Below, piece by piece: positions 1-7,467 of a stretch of DNA of 64,000 nt. The notes under the pieces were generated by a model. That model had not been told where the DNA came from. It was given only the letters and a program-made list of their open reading frames with translations, and searched no databases. The position numbers and the translations under genes were made by a program. This DNA comes from Paenibacillus antri (GTDB lineage Bacteria > Bacillota > Bacilli > Paenibacillales > YIM-B00363), in assembly GCF_005765165.1 (NCBI RefSeq), contig NZ_VCIW01000002.1, forward strand, positions 124,001 through 188,000, given 5' to 3'. Numbering within the stretch: the first letter of the stretch is position 1; every line of letters begins with the position of its first letter.

Positions 1-135
1 TGCACCATGTCTTCCGATTTCAATGACCGTAAATCTGCCGTCCACCAAGGAACCTTCTCCGGTATATACAAAGACCTGACTTCCGACTTTTCCGCGCCGC
101 CCCTTGCTATCGGAGAAAGTTTGATATCCTTTCAT
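1..135 (-). CDS. Hypothetical protein, C-terminus outside window
   Basis: Forty-five in-frame codons open from an ATG at 135 to the window edge, preceded by a GGGAGGGA ribosome binding site about 5 bases upstream. The N-terminus begins MKGYQTFSDSKGRRG and continues with a short, basic and glycine-rich then beta-strand-like segment (VFVYTGEGSLVDGRFTVIE). No signal peptide or membrane segment is seen. I do not recognise the family. The strong SD and the TATAAT box just upstream make it a real gene; the product cannot be named from 45 residues. Confidence 0.65.
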   Translation of the reverse strand, partial: MKGYQTFSDSKGRRGKVGSQVFVYTGEGSLVDGRFTVIEIGRHGA

Positions 136-161
136 GCGAATCCCTCCCGGCATTTTCCTTC

Positions 162-189
162 ATTATATACCGAAAATAATCCGCGCCAA
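162..189 (-). promoter_or_regulatory. SigA-type promoter for the partial gene at 1-135
   Basis: On the minus strand a TTGGCG hexamer (184-189) and a TATAAT hexamer (162-167) are separated by 16 bases, about 30 bases upstream of the ATG at 135. The -10 is a perfect consensus. Inference from sequence only. Confidence 0.5.
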
Positions 190-552
190 GAGTTACGTTT
201 AGTTTGCGCTTATATGTCGATTTGGGTAGAATAGTATCAACGTCAACTACCGTCATACGAAGCGCGCGATAACAATCCACTTGCGCATTAACAATCCGTA
301 TGTTGCCGGTGAAACGTTGATACAATGCGGAAATGTCCATACGGACAGCCGAACGGAAATTCACGATTAATAATCCGAACGCGATCGCGACGTGCGGCTG
401 CGGCTCGAGCTTCCGGACGAAGGAAGAGGCGGGCGTGCCTGGCGAGTGCTAATCGGAAAACCTTCGGCGTAGTCAGATTGTTAATAACGGCCTTCATAAC
501 GGGTTTGAATACACCCGGTTATGGAGGTCGTTTTTGTTCTAAAGAAATACAA
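190..552. other. Intergenic stretch with no supported gene
   Basis: Short open frames exist on both strands but none has a ribosome binding site, a plausible start or a recognisable product. I see no tRNA, riboswitch or insertion-sequence features. A weak inverted repeat (AACGGGT ... ACCCGGTT) lies near 498-522. It could be a remnant of a decayed gene. Confidence 0.4.
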
Positions 553-585
553 AGCCGCTCGCCGGGTGCATCCCGGCGGCGGCCT
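553..585 (-). terminator. Terminator of the SLH protein gene
   Basis: GC-rich hairpin (GCCGGG at 561-566 with CCCGGC at 572-577, extended by further G-C pairs) followed on the minus strand by a T-rich tract. It lies directly behind the stop codon of the SLH gene. Confidence 0.6.
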
Positions 586-589
586 CGTT

Positions 590-2389
590 TTATTTCTTAA
601 CGATGAGGAAGACCTCATTGTTCGCTACGTTCAACTCAACCCTCGTGTGGTTGACTAGAAAGTTGGGTTTATTCGTAATCCCCGTTTCGATCAACACATT
701 CGCGTCCGACTTGACCTTATACGTCCGGGGGATCGGAACGCCGCCTTGTACGACGGAAACCGTAATTTCCGTAACCGAACCGTTAAATTCCAAGTGGTTT
801 TGATACGTCCCTTCGATCGTATAATACTGCTTTTCGTCGATCGGGGTCGTCACGAAGAGCAATATAATCGTTCGGTCCACCAATGACAGCCGCACTTCGT
901 CTCCCGGTTTAATGTCGGCGATGGCGGCCGTCTTGCCGGCCCGAACCAAGTTGATCCGATCGTCGTACGCGTAAACGACGGTTTGTCCGTTCGAAGCGAT
1001 GGCGATTTGTTGGCCGTAGACGGCAATGACGAACCCGGTCACTTCCCCCGAGACGGCCGCCGTCTTCGTCAAGCTGACGTGGTATACCTCATCGTTTGCG
1101 ATCAAGGCCGTCACTTGATCGCCGGGCTGCACGCTGGACCATGCGCCGATGGAATTGTTAAGGATTACGATCGCGTCACGGCTCACGGGGTAAGCGGTCG
1201 TAACGCCGTTTTCCGTAATGGAGATTTGGGTCGGGCTTACGGACGAGACGACTCCCGTCGCTCGACCGTTCATGATATTCGCGCTCGTGGCCTCGATGCG
1301 GACGACCGCTCCGTCCGTTAAGGCGACGATCGCGTCGTCGCCCGCCTTCAATGCGTTCCAATCCGCCGGCAGCGCGTTGCGCAGGATCGTCACGGTATCC
1401 GCGACAGAATATTGCGTCACGAGCCCGTTCGCCTCGATCGCAATGAGGCCGGGGGAGAGGGCGGCGATGACGCCTCTGTCTTCTTTCGAGACGTTAAGCG
1501 CCGCTTCATCGACTTTGATATGTACAAGTTCCATGCCGCGAAGCACGGCGGTGACTCGATCTCCCGCCCGAATCGAATTCAGGCCGACGAGCTCGCCTTC
1601 GCGAACGATCGTCGCGTCTTGTCCGACGTCGAAGGTGTTTGTCCCGCCGTCCTTCGTGAGCGTAACTAGGTTGCCCTGGACGGCGCTTACCGTCGCCGAT
1701 AATTCGACATGGTCGGACGTGGCGATCGGAACGATGTTGCCGGCGCGGTCCAACAACGCGGCGAACTCCGCGCGGCTTACCTTCCGCTTGGGGCGGAACG
1801 TGTCGTCGTCGTATCCCGTCACGAGCCCTTTCTCCAACGCAACGGCAACGTAGCCTACGGCCTCCGCAGGAATGTCGCCGCTATCATTGAATGTTAATTC
1901 CGCTTTCATGCTGCGTTTCGCTTCCCGTTCGAGTCCCATGGCCCGCACGAGAACCATCGTCGTCCACCATCGTTCCGCGCCTGCCGCAGGGTTGACCGCG
2001 TCTTCTTCGAGCAAGCCGCTCTTCTCGGCGACGGCGATATAACCGACGGCCCATTCGTATTTCTCGAAAATGAGCTTCCCGTCGGACGACTGTAGATCCT
2101 TCGCGGCAGCCGCCGCTTGGACCGCCTGGTCCTGTTTCCCCATCATCCGTACGATTCCCGTAATCGTCTCGATACGGGATACGGTTTGATTGGGGCGGAA
2201 GGTGCCGTCGTCATACCCGGTAAGAATTCCGCGCTGTACAAGTTCGGCGACGGGAGCGAGCGCCCAAGCGGCTTCCGATTTCACGTCGCGATAATTCACG
2301 GCGGCTTCCGCTTCGGGAGCGGCCGCGCCGGAGTATATGCCTATCGATAATACCGATACGGCTAAGAGGAGCTTGGTGCTCGAACGCAT
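590..2389 (-). CDS. S-layer-homology (SLH) domain protein with five C-terminal repeats
   Basis: A 599-residue exported protein. Residues 1-30 form a signal peptide with a likely cut after an Ala-rich AEA segment. Three SLH units follow at about 31-82, 100-155 and 167-217; the first and third carry the hallmark TGYDDGTFRP/TGYDDDTFRP, while the middle one is degenerate. SLH triplets bind pyruvylated secondary cell-wall polymer, so the protein should sit on the cell surface. From about residue 228 to the end are five beta-rich repeats of roughly 70 residues, each with a G-x-V start and a 'GDxV' near its end (AGDRV, AGDDA, PGDQV, PGDEV). I do not know their ligand. The gene has its own extended -10 promoter and terminator, so it is monocistronic. 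SLH assignment is firm; the role of the repeats is unknown. Confidence 0.9.
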   Translation of the reverse strand: MRSSTKLLLAVSVLSIGIYSGAAAPEAEAAVNYRDVKSEAAWALAPVAELVQRGILTGYDDGTFRPNQTVSRIETITGIVRMMGKQDQAVQAAAAAKDLQSSDGKLIFEKYEWAVGYIAVAEKSGLLEEDAVNPAAGAERWWTTMVLVRAMGLEREAKRSMKAELTFNDSGDIPAEAVGYVAVALEKGLVTGYDDDTFRPKRKVSRAEFAALLDRAGNIVPIATSDHVELSATVSAVQGNLVTLTKDGGTNTFDVGQDATIVREGELVGLNSIRAGDRVTAVLRGMELVHIKVDEAALNVSKEDRGVIAALSPGLIAIEANGLVTQYSVADTVTILRNALPADWNALKAGDDAIVALTDGAVVRIEATSANIMNGRATGVVSSVSPTQISITENGVTTAYPVSRDAIVILNNSIGAWSSVQPGDQVTALIANDEVYHVSLTKTAAVSGEVTGFVIAVYGQQIAIASNGQTVVYAYDDRINLVRAGKTAAIADIKPGDEVRLSLVDRTIILLFVTTPIDEKQYYTIEGTYQNHLEFNGSVTEITVSVVQGGVPIPRTYKVKSDANVLIETGITNKPNFLVNHTRVELNVANNEVFLIVKK

Positions 2390-2430
2390 AAGATCGGAGT
2401 CCTTTCTTACTAGTTATTTTCTCCTCTATG

Positions 2431-2439
2431 ATTATATCA
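2431..2439 (-). promoter_or_regulatory. Extended -10 promoter of the SLH gene
   Basis: Minus strand reads TGATATAAT, a perfect TGnTATAAT extended -10. A TTGACT hexamer lies 20 bases upstream, too far for a standard -35, so recognition probably depends on the extended element. The start codon is about 42 bases downstream. Confidence 0.5.
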
Positions 2440-2474
2440 GAAATGAAGGAGCTGCGAGTCAAGAGCATACCGTC

Positions 2475-2503
2475 TTCCGACGCTTGCCGCTTAGGTGTAT
2501 ACT
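2475..2503 (+). promoter_or_regulatory. Promoter of the copper-amine-oxidase-domain protein
   Basis: TTCCGA (2475-2480), 17-base spacer, TATACT (2498-2503), about 30 bases before the ATG at 2533. Confidence 0.4.
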
Positions 2504-2532
2504 AGCTTACAAGATACTTTTTCTGGGAGGCT

Positions 2533-3273
2533 ATGGAGTTGCGGAAATGGATTGGAGTCGCCGGGGTACTCCTCGTATTGACGGGAGCGGCCACAAGTTA
2601 TGCCAATGTAAACGGGACTTTCGAAGGAAATCCGATTATTCAAGTTCAAATGGACGGTCAACCGATCCAAGCGGCGGATGTGCCGGCGGTGAACCTCAAC
2701 GGGCGAACGATGGTGCCGATTTATATGTTGAAGGCGTTGGGCGTGGAGGCGGTCTGGAACGGCGACAATCAAACGGTGCAAGTATCGCTCCCCGAATCGG
2801 AACCGATCGCTCGACCGGCGACGAAGGCGAATGTGGATAAGGCAAGCTTATATAAGCGCATCGAGGATTTCGGCGACGAGCTTGTCGTCATCGACAATGA
2901 GCTTCGACTCCTCAACGAGAGAATCATGCTATCTCCGATCAAGCCGGTTCTTCCTCGAGGCGAACAGAGTCGAAGCATAACGGCGGCCCTAATCGAATTC
3001 AACGATGTAATGGATGCGGCACGAAGAGTGACCCAAAATTATCCTGGGGAAAATGATTTCGTAGATCCGATCTTAAATGCGTACATGGATGCGATTCGGA
3101 ACTATTCCGAAGCACATACTAAATTAGTAGGGTTTTTGAACGGCGATCTGAACGATTACATCTACGATTCTCATTACGATAATCGATCGACGGCCGGCAA
3201 ACGCGTGTCCGAGGCTCAAGAGGCTTCGCGCGAGCGATATCGGCATTATATAGAAAATGCTCTTCGAGAATAA
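2533..3273 (+). CDS. Secreted copper amine oxidase N-terminal (stalk) domain protein
   Basis: 246 residues. Residues 1-24 are a signal peptide ending in TSYA. Residues about 25-95 match the copper amine oxidase N-terminal stalk-like domain widespread in Paenibacillaceae exported proteins (V-x-M-D-G-Q-P-I near the start, then NLNGRTMVPI and a LGVEAVWN segment). Despite the family name this domain has no catalytic copper site and is thought to be a wall-associated or adhesion module. The rest (about 100-246) is a charged, mostly helical region without recognised motifs. Start chosen from GGGAGG 7 bases before ATG. It lies divergent from the SLH gene, with which it may share surface location; nothing shows the exact function. 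Confidence 0.85.
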   Translation: MELRKWIGVAGVLLVLTGAATSYANVNGTFEGNPIIQVQMDGQPIQAADVPAVNLNGRTMVPIYMLKALGVEAVWNGDNQTVQVSLPESEPIARPATKANVDKASLYKRIEDFGDELVVIDNELRLLNERIMLSPIKPVLPRGEQSRSITAALIEFNDVMDAARRVTQNYPGENDFVDPILNAYMDAIRNYSEAHTKLVGFLNGDLNDYIYDSHYDNRSTAGKRVSEAQEASRERYRHYIENALRE

Positions 3274-3294
3274 AGCAAAAGCCGTTTTCGACGG

Positions 3295-3328
3295 GCCATT
3301 CGCGCAGCGTGCGCGGGTGGCTTTTTCT
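3295..3328 (+). terminator. Rho-independent terminator
   Basis: Hairpin GCCATTCGCGCA / TGCGCGGGTGGC (two G-U pairs) followed by TTTTTCTTTT, just behind the copper-amine-oxidase-domain gene. Confidence 0.75.
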
Positions 3329-3405
3329 TTTCAGCATATAAATGATTAGAAAAAATCGGTAAATATGAATGAGATGAAAAGGAATTTGTAAAAAGTTGTC
3401 GAATT

Positions 3406-3434
3406 TTGTTCATGAAATGCCGTTAAATTCTAAT
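3406..3434 (+). promoter_or_regulatory. Promoter of the diguanylate cyclase gene
   Basis: TTGTTC (3406-3411), 17-base spacer, TCTAAT (3429-3434), 24 bases upstream of the TTG start. Confidence 0.45.
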
Positions 3435-3457
3435 AATTCGGACGGGAGGCGTGCGCG

Positions 3458-5002
3458 TTGATACAGAACATCGTTATGAACGTATCGATCGTCGTCTCTT
3501 ATTTGTTCGTTTTGCATTTCTTCTTCTTTCGCGGGACCGCCGATCGCGAGATGACGCCGGTCCGAAGGAGCCTCTGGATCGGGGCTATGTACGGCATCCT
3601 GGGCAGTTCGTTAATGTTTTTCTCCATTCCGATCGGGAATGGCCTTCTTCTGGATCTGCGTCACGTCGCGATCGTTCTCTCCGCGTTCTACGGCGGTTGG
3701 ATCGGAAGCCTCGTATCCGCCTCGGCGGTATCCGCGTCCCGGGTATTGTTTTTCGGTTGGACCGAGGCGTCCGTTTACGCCGCCGCGGCGATGTTCGTCA
3801 TCGGACTCGGGTGCGCGGCGATCGCTCGTTTCAAGCTGTCGCCCGGCATTAAGTTCCAACTGCTGAACGGCACGGCGACCTTCTTCGTGACGCTGCTTCT
3901 CTTATGGGGAGTGCCCGACAAGCGAATGTTCGCGACCGCGGCGGCGTACGTCTGGTTGACTTCGATCGTCGCGGGGATCGCCATGTATTTGCTCTCGTCG
4001 TTCCTCGAACGGGCGTACGAGAACGAGCGGCGTCTTCGCAAGAGCGAAAGCGAGCTTCGAAGCGCGGCGAACCTGCAGCGAGCGCTGCTCGATCATATTC
4101 CGAGCGGGTTGTTGGTCGAGGACGAGGAGGAGCGAATCATCTACGTGAATCGAGAGCTCCTGGCGATGTTCGGCGAGGAGGCGCCTCCGGACGCCCTGAC
4201 GGGCGAGTCGAAGCGGAAGCTGTTCGAGCGGCATCGCGGCGCGTTCCTCGAACCCGAGGCGCGACTGAGGATGTTCGAGCTGTCCGAAGGAGGGGCGCCG
4301 GCCAAGGGGATGTACATCGATATGGTTGACGGCCGCATCTTTCAGCTGGATTACGCTCCTGTATTCGAGGAGGGACGGGTCGCCGCTCATCTGTGGAAGT
4401 ATCAGGACGTTACGGAAATCAAGAATAACGAGAAGAAGCTGCAGGAAGCGAACACGGTGCTGAAGCGATTGTCCGGGATAGACGGCTTGACGGGGATCGC
4501 GAACCGAAGAAGTCTCGACGAACATCTGAAGTTCGAATGGGACGCTTGCGCCCGCAGCGGGAAGCCGCTGACGGTGCTGCTGCTCGACGTCGACGACTTC
4601 AAGCGGTACAACGACAACTACGGCCATCTGAACGGGGACGCCTGCCTCCGCCGCATCGCGGAGACGCTGGAGGCGTGCGTTCAGAAGCCGGACGACTTCA
4701 TCGCGCGGTACGGCGGCGAGGAATTCGCGGCGCTGCTGCCGGACACGACGATCGAGGGCGGGGCGAAGGTGGCGGAACGGATGCGGATGGCGGTCGACGC
4801 GTTATGCATCGCGCACGAGCATTCGACCTACGGCTCGCGCGTATCGATCAGCATCGGGATCGGCTCGCTCGTGCCGAGCGGGGGCGGAATGGAGACGGAT
4901 GTGCTGGAACGCGCGGATCGAGCGCTCTATACGGCCAAGAGCCGAGGGAGAAATCGCGTCGTGGCTTACGACGCCGCAGGGGAAGCATATGTATGGGAAT
5001 AG
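3458..5002 (+). CDS. Membrane-bound diguanylate cyclase with PAS and GGDEF domains
   Basis: 514 residues that should make cyclic di-GMP from two GTP. Residues 1 to about 190 hold five or six hydrophobic helices resembling the 5TMR-LYT sensor membrane domain. Residues about 200-320 look like a PAS sensor (SGLLVEDEEERIIYVN ... KYQDVTEIK). The GGDEF domain spans about 345-505, with DGLTGIANRR at its start, the metal-binding LLDVDDFKRYND stretch and the signature RYGGEEF with GGEEF at 419-423, so the active site looks intact. At the inhibitory I-site position the sequence is KPDD (410-413) where RxxD is usual, so product inhibition may be weak. Start is TTG with GGGAGG upstream. No EAL domain. 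The ligand sensed is unknown. Confidence 0.92.
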   Translation: MIQNIVMNVSIVVSYLFVLHFFFFRGTADREMTPVRRSLWIGAMYGILGSSLMFFSIPIGNGLLLDLRHVAIVLSAFYGGWIGSLVSASAVSASRVLFFGWTEASVYAAAAMFVIGLGCAAIARFKLSPGIKFQLLNGTATFFVTLLLLWGVPDKRMFATAAAYVWLTSIVAGIAMYLLSSFLERAYENERRLRKSESELRSAANLQRALLDHIPSGLLVEDEEERIIYVNRELLAMFGEEAPPDALTGESKRKLFERHRGAFLEPEARLRMFELSEGGAPAKGMYIDMVDGRIFQLDYAPVFEEGRVAAHLWKYQDVTEIKNNEKKLQEANTVLKRLSGIDGLTGIANRRSLDEHLKFEWDACARSGKPLTVLLLDVDDFKRYNDNYGHLNGDACLRRIAETLEACVQKPDDFIARYGGEEFAALLPDTTIEGGAKVAERMRMAVDALCIAHEHSTYGSRVSISIGIGSLVPSGGGMETDVLERADRALYTAKSRGRNRVVAYDAAGEAYVWE

Positions 5003-5013
5003 CAGGACCCGCC

Positions 5014-5047
5014 GGGCGCCTGGAACGAGACGAACGTTCCGGCGCCC
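5014..5047. terminator. Hairpin between convergent genes
   Basis: Inverted repeat GGGCGCC-t-GGAAC ... GTTCC-GGCGCCC between the stop codons of the diguanylate cyclase (plus) and the YjcZ-like gene (minus). The flanking T tracts are poor, so terminator activity is likely but not certain. Confidence 0.5.
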
Positions 5048-5058
5048 TTGTCGTGCGG

Positions 5059-5301
5059 TCAGCGGCACAGACGCGTAATAATGACGAGCAGGATAAAGAG
5101 GACGAGAACCGCTTCCGCGGACAGGCGAGCTCCGCCGACGTAGGAACATGTCGGCTTGACGAATGCGGGAGACGCCATCATCGGACCATGCGATGGATTC
5201 GCCGCAGGAGCGGCGTTCACCGTCGGCCCCATGTTCGCTATCGGCCCCATATTCGCCGTCGGCATGTGCGACACGTTCGGATTTACGTAATATTCAGCCA
5301 A
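5059..5301 (-). CDS. YjcZ-like small sporulation-type membrane protein
   Basis: 80 residues. The N-terminal half is a low-complexity Met/Asn/Pro/Ala-rich segment with a repeated ANMGP motif; the C-terminal half ends in a single hydrophobic helix (AEAVLVLFILLVIITRLC). This C-terminus resembles the YjcZ/YtrI-like tiny hydrophobic proteins (LFILLVII) common in spore formers and often associated with spores. The start is TTG at 5301, chosen because a perfect GAGGAGG lies 8 bases upstream. Localisation in the spore coat or membrane is inferred from family resemblance only. Confidence 0.7.
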   Translation of the reverse strand: MAEYYVNPNVSHMPTANMGPIANMGPTVNAAPAANPSHGPMMASPAFVKPTCSYVGGARLSAEAVLVLFILLVIITRLCR

Positions 5302-5427
5302 TCGTACAACCTCCTCATCGTTTCGGGTACGTACCCATAGTATGAGGAGGAGGGGGAAACGCCCTGTGCGAGTACCTATATTCTTCGAATTAGGCGAGCG
5401 GCCCGATTAAATTTATTTATCACGAAA

Positions 5428-5538
5428 CTATCCACATATCCACCGAAATCGTTGCCCACATAAAACACAATGGACAGCGCCGTTCCGGGGGATTAGTCAC
5501 AGCTTGTGCACATGCTGTCCACAGAAATCTGTGGATAT
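5428..5538. promoter_or_regulatory. Cluster of DnaA-box-like sites upstream of sda
   Basis: Compared with the DnaA box TTATNCACA, the following are seen: CTATCCACA (5428-5436, one mismatch), ATATCCACC (5436-5444, two), TTGCCCACA (5452-5460, two), TTGTGCACA (5504-5512, one), CTGTCCACA (5515-5523, two) and the reverse-strand ATATCCACA (5530-5538, one). The last two form a perfect inverted repeat CCACAG-aaat-CTGTGG. In Bacillus subtilis, sda transcription is activated by DnaA through such boxes, so this matches the expected control region. DnaA binding itself is inferred. Confidence 0.7.
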
Positions 5539-5546
5539 CGGAACGG

Positions 5547-5575
5547 TTGTTCGGATTTCCTTCCTCTGGTAGCAT
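5547..5575 (+). promoter_or_regulatory. sda promoter
   Basis: TTGTTC (5547-5552), 17-base spacer, TAGCAT (5570-5575), about 32 bases before the ATG. The weak -10 fits a promoter needing activation by DnaA bound just upstream. Confidence 0.5.
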
Positions 5576-5606
5576 ATGAGGAAACCAAGCAAGGGAGGGA
5601 ATCCGA

Positions 5607-5753
5607 ATGAGGGGATTAAGCAACGAAAGCTTGATCGAGACGTATTTCAAAGCGCTCGACCTGGAGCTCGAACAAGACTTCATTAAGCTGTTGGAGCAGG
5701 AAATCGAGCGACGCAACTTAGAAGTCGACGCCGCGTCCTTAACGCTGCACTAA
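5607..5753 (+). CDS. sda: Sporulation checkpoint protein Sda (histidine kinase inhibitor)
   Basis: 48 residues, ATG preceded by GGGAGGG. The protein aligns by eye along its whole length with B. subtilis Sda: [20 protein letters not shown], then [18 protein letters not shown]. Sda is a two-helix hairpin that binds the dimerisation/phosphotransfer domain of sporulation kinases such as KinA and blocks Spo0A phosphorylation when replication is initiating or damaged. The hydrophobic face of both helices (L, I, Y, F, L, F, L, L, I) is kept. The upstream region carries DnaA-box-like sites, as expected for a gene that couples sporulation to replication initiation. It is monocistronic and faces the convergent zinc-ribbon gene. 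Confidence 0.9.
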   Translation: MRGLSNESLIETYFKALDLELEQDFIKLLEQEIERRNLEVDAASLTLH

Positions 5754-5779
5754 GTTCGAATCATCCGTCGTTCCAGTCA

Positions 5780-6031
5780 TTATCCTTCGCTTTCCGGTAC
5801 GGCCGCTACGAAGGCGGCGTCGCAGTTCGCGCAATACGCCCTGTGAAGACATTCCCGCGCTTCGACGTCGGGATAACCGTTCGTCAGACGCACATCGTCG
5901 ATCGGTCGATAGGCCGAATACGGATCATAATAATCGCCTAATCGTCCACCGTCCTCGGCTTCCCGCTTGCAAGTCGGACATGCCGCCCGCAGGTCGGCGA
6001 ACCCGTTGCACACCGGACATATCGTGTTCAT
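5780..6031 (-). CDS. Small zinc-ribbon-like protein
   Basis: 83 residues with three CxxC pairs: CPVC (about 5-8), CPTC (about 18-21) and CANC (about 68-71), a pattern that suggests one or two structural zinc sites. Between them is an acidic, Tyr/Asp-rich segment (DYYDPYSAYRPIDD). I do not recognise a named family; the function is unknown. It follows the ferredoxin-NADP reductase gene on the same strand with a hairpin in the gap, and its GGGAGGG ribosome binding site lies inside that hairpin, so expression may depend on read-through and refolding. Confidence 0.75.
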   Translation of the reverse strand: MNTICPVCNGFADLRAACPTCKREAEDGGRLGDYYDPYSAYRPIDDVRLTNGYPDVEARECLHRAYCANCDAAFVAAVPESEG

Positions 6032-6033
6032 AG

Positions 6034-6089
6034 AAAAAGGGCACCCTCCCTTAAGCTGACCTTCGGCTTAACGGTAGGATGCCCTTCGT
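6034..6089 (-). terminator. Long hairpin between yumC and the zinc-ribbon gene
   Basis: Minus strand: AAGGGCA (80-86 side) pairs with TGCCCTT (6037-6043) and an inner stem TTAAGC/GCTTAA closes a small loop; a run of five T follows at once, then the ATG of the next gene. It is both a plausible terminator of the reductase gene and a structure enclosing the ribosome binding site of the zinc-ribbon gene. The plus strand also ends in TTTTT. Confidence 0.65.
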
Positions 6090-6111
6090 TTTTAGAAATC
6101 AGACTCCATGA

Positions 6112-7113
6112 TTATAACTTCATGTTGCTGCTATGGCCCGGGGACAGTTTCGCGTTCGGATCGATATATACTTTGGCGTTGTTGATCGCGGTCGGCGCTT
6201 CGCCGAACCCGACGGCGATCAGCTTCAGCTTCCCGGGATACGTCGTAATGTCGCCTGCGGCGAAGATGCCGGGGATCGACGTCTCCATGCGGGTATCGAC
6301 GAGGATGGAGCCGTCCGCGATGTCGAAGCCCCATTCGGCAATCGGGCCGAGCGACGAGACGAAGCCGAAATTGACGATCACGTCGTCGACCTCGAATTCC
6401 GTCTCCGCGCCCGTCTTCACGTCTTTCAGCGTCACGCTTCGAATCGCGTCGTCTCCGTTCAGCCCGGCGATCTCGATCGGCGTCCGAACGTCCACCTTCG
6501 ACTTCATCAGCAGCTCCACGCTGTGTTCATGCGCCCGGAACTTATCCCGGCGGTGAATGAGGGTAACCTGCTCGGCGATCGGCTCGAGCATGAGGGACCA
6601 GTCGACGGCCGAATCGCCGCCGCCGCTGATGAGCACGCGGCGCCCGCGGAATTTCTCGAGATTGCTGACGAAGTAATGAAGATTCTTTCCTTCATAATGC
6701 GCCGCTTCCGGCAAATCGAGCTTTCTCGGCTCGAAAGCGCCGACGCCGGCCGTAATGACGACCGCGCGCGCCTCGTGCGTCGCCTTCGTCGTCTCGATGA
6801 CGAAGTGACGTTCGCCCTTCTTCGTCAGGCGGACGACCTTCTCCTCGAGGCACTGCTCGATCGGAAAATGGCTCATCTGCTGGATCAGATTGTCTACGAG
6901 CTCCTGCGCCCTAACCTTCGGGAAGCCGGCGACGTCGTAAATGTATTTTTCGGGATAAAGCGCGGCAAGCTGTCCGCCCAATTGCGGCATACTCTCGATG
7001 ATCTTGCAGCTCGCTTGTCTCATACCGGCGTAGAACGCCGCGAACAAGCCGGCGGGACCTCCGCCGATGACCGCGATATCGACGATTCCGTTCTCGTTTG
7101 GCTGTCGCGTCAT
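6112..7113 (-). CDS. yumC: Ferredoxin/flavodoxin-NADP+ reductase, thioredoxin-reductase-like (YumC type)
   Basis: 333 residues. The fold is that of a thioredoxin reductase but without the redox CxxC, the hallmark of the Bacillus YumC ferredoxin-NADP+ reductases. FAD binding: [16 protein letters not shown] (GGGPAG at 17-22); NADPH binding: [11 protein letters not shown] near residue 155; FAD-binding C-terminal GIFAAGDI. The length equals that of B. subtilis YumC. It moves electrons between NADPH and ferredoxin or flavodoxin in the cytoplasm. The start is the ATG at 7113, 8 bases behind a GGAGGTG; an upstream in-frame ATG at 7149 lacks a ribosome binding site. It lies divergent from the NADH dehydrogenase gene. 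Confidence 0.93.
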   Translation of the reverse strand: MTRQPNENGIVDIAVIGGGPAGLFAAFYAGMRQASCKIIESMPQLGGQLAALYPEKYIYDVAGFPKVRAQELVDNLIQQMSHFPIEQCLEEKVVRLTKKGERHFVIETTKATHEARAVVITAGVGAFEPRKLDLPEAAHYEGKNLHYFVSNLEKFRGRRVLISGGGDSAVDWSLMLEPIAEQVTLIHRRDKFRAHEHSVELLMKSKVDVRTPIEIAGLNGDDAIRSVTLKDVKTGAETEFEVDDVIVNFGFVSSLGPIAEWGFDIADGSILVDTRMETSIPGIFAAGDITTYPGKLKLIAVGFGEAPTAINNAKVYIDPNAKLSPGHSSNMKL

Positions 7114-7163
7114 AGGATGCACCTCCGATGTAATGATCCTTAACATCATTAGATTTTGTTACC

Positions 7164-7192
7164 ATTATACACAGGAAGTTCTACGGAATGAA
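7164..7192 (-). promoter_or_regulatory. Promoter of the ferredoxin-NADP reductase gene
   Basis: Minus strand: TTCATT (7187-7192), 17-base spacer, perfect TATAAT (7164-7169). About 45 bases upstream of the start at 7113. Confidence 0.55.
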
Positions 7193-7290
7193 ACCCTGTT
7201 TCGCGTTTCGCGGATGAAAAATCGGTGACAATTCGTTCATATTCAGTCGCGATTTTAGGCTTGAACTTTCTTCAATATTGTGGCAAGATA

Positions 7291-7318
7291 TTGACAGTTT
7301 GATTTGTTTTGTTATATA
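7291..7318 (+). promoter_or_regulatory. Promoter of the NADH dehydrogenase gene
   Basis: Perfect TTGACA (7291-7296), 16-base spacer, TATATA (7313-7318). It implies a leader of roughly 140 bases before the start at 7468. Confidence 0.55.
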
Positions 7319-7389
7319 GGGTGAGAGCTCACGATAAAGTGTTCCCATTTCGGGCATCCTACCATGCAAACCTATAAATTCGTTTGTTT

Positions 7390-7407
7390 ATGTGTAATTT
7401 TTCACAA
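7390..7407. promoter_or_regulatory. Candidate Rex operator upstream of NADH dehydrogenase
   Basis: ATGTGTAATTTTTCACAA differs at two of fourteen fixed positions from the Gram-positive Rex consensus TTGTGAAWWWWTTCACAA. A second, weaker TTTTCACAA half-site lies near 7421-7429. Rex senses NADH/NAD+ and is known to repress ndh in Bacillus. Site function is inferred. Confidence 0.4.
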
Positions 7408-7467
7408 ATAAATATATAGCTTTTCACAAAAACAAATATATATATAACCGGAAGGATTGGAGAAAGC

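Noticed and set aside
325-600. 91-codon plus-strand frame in the first intergenic region
   Set aside because: No ribosome binding site, Arg/Ala-rich low-complexity product, and it runs through the SLH terminator.
5428-5538. DnaA boxes as the chromosomal origin
   Set aside because: No dnaA/dnaN neighbours, no AT-rich unwinding element, and the sites sit right at the sda promoter, where they are expected.
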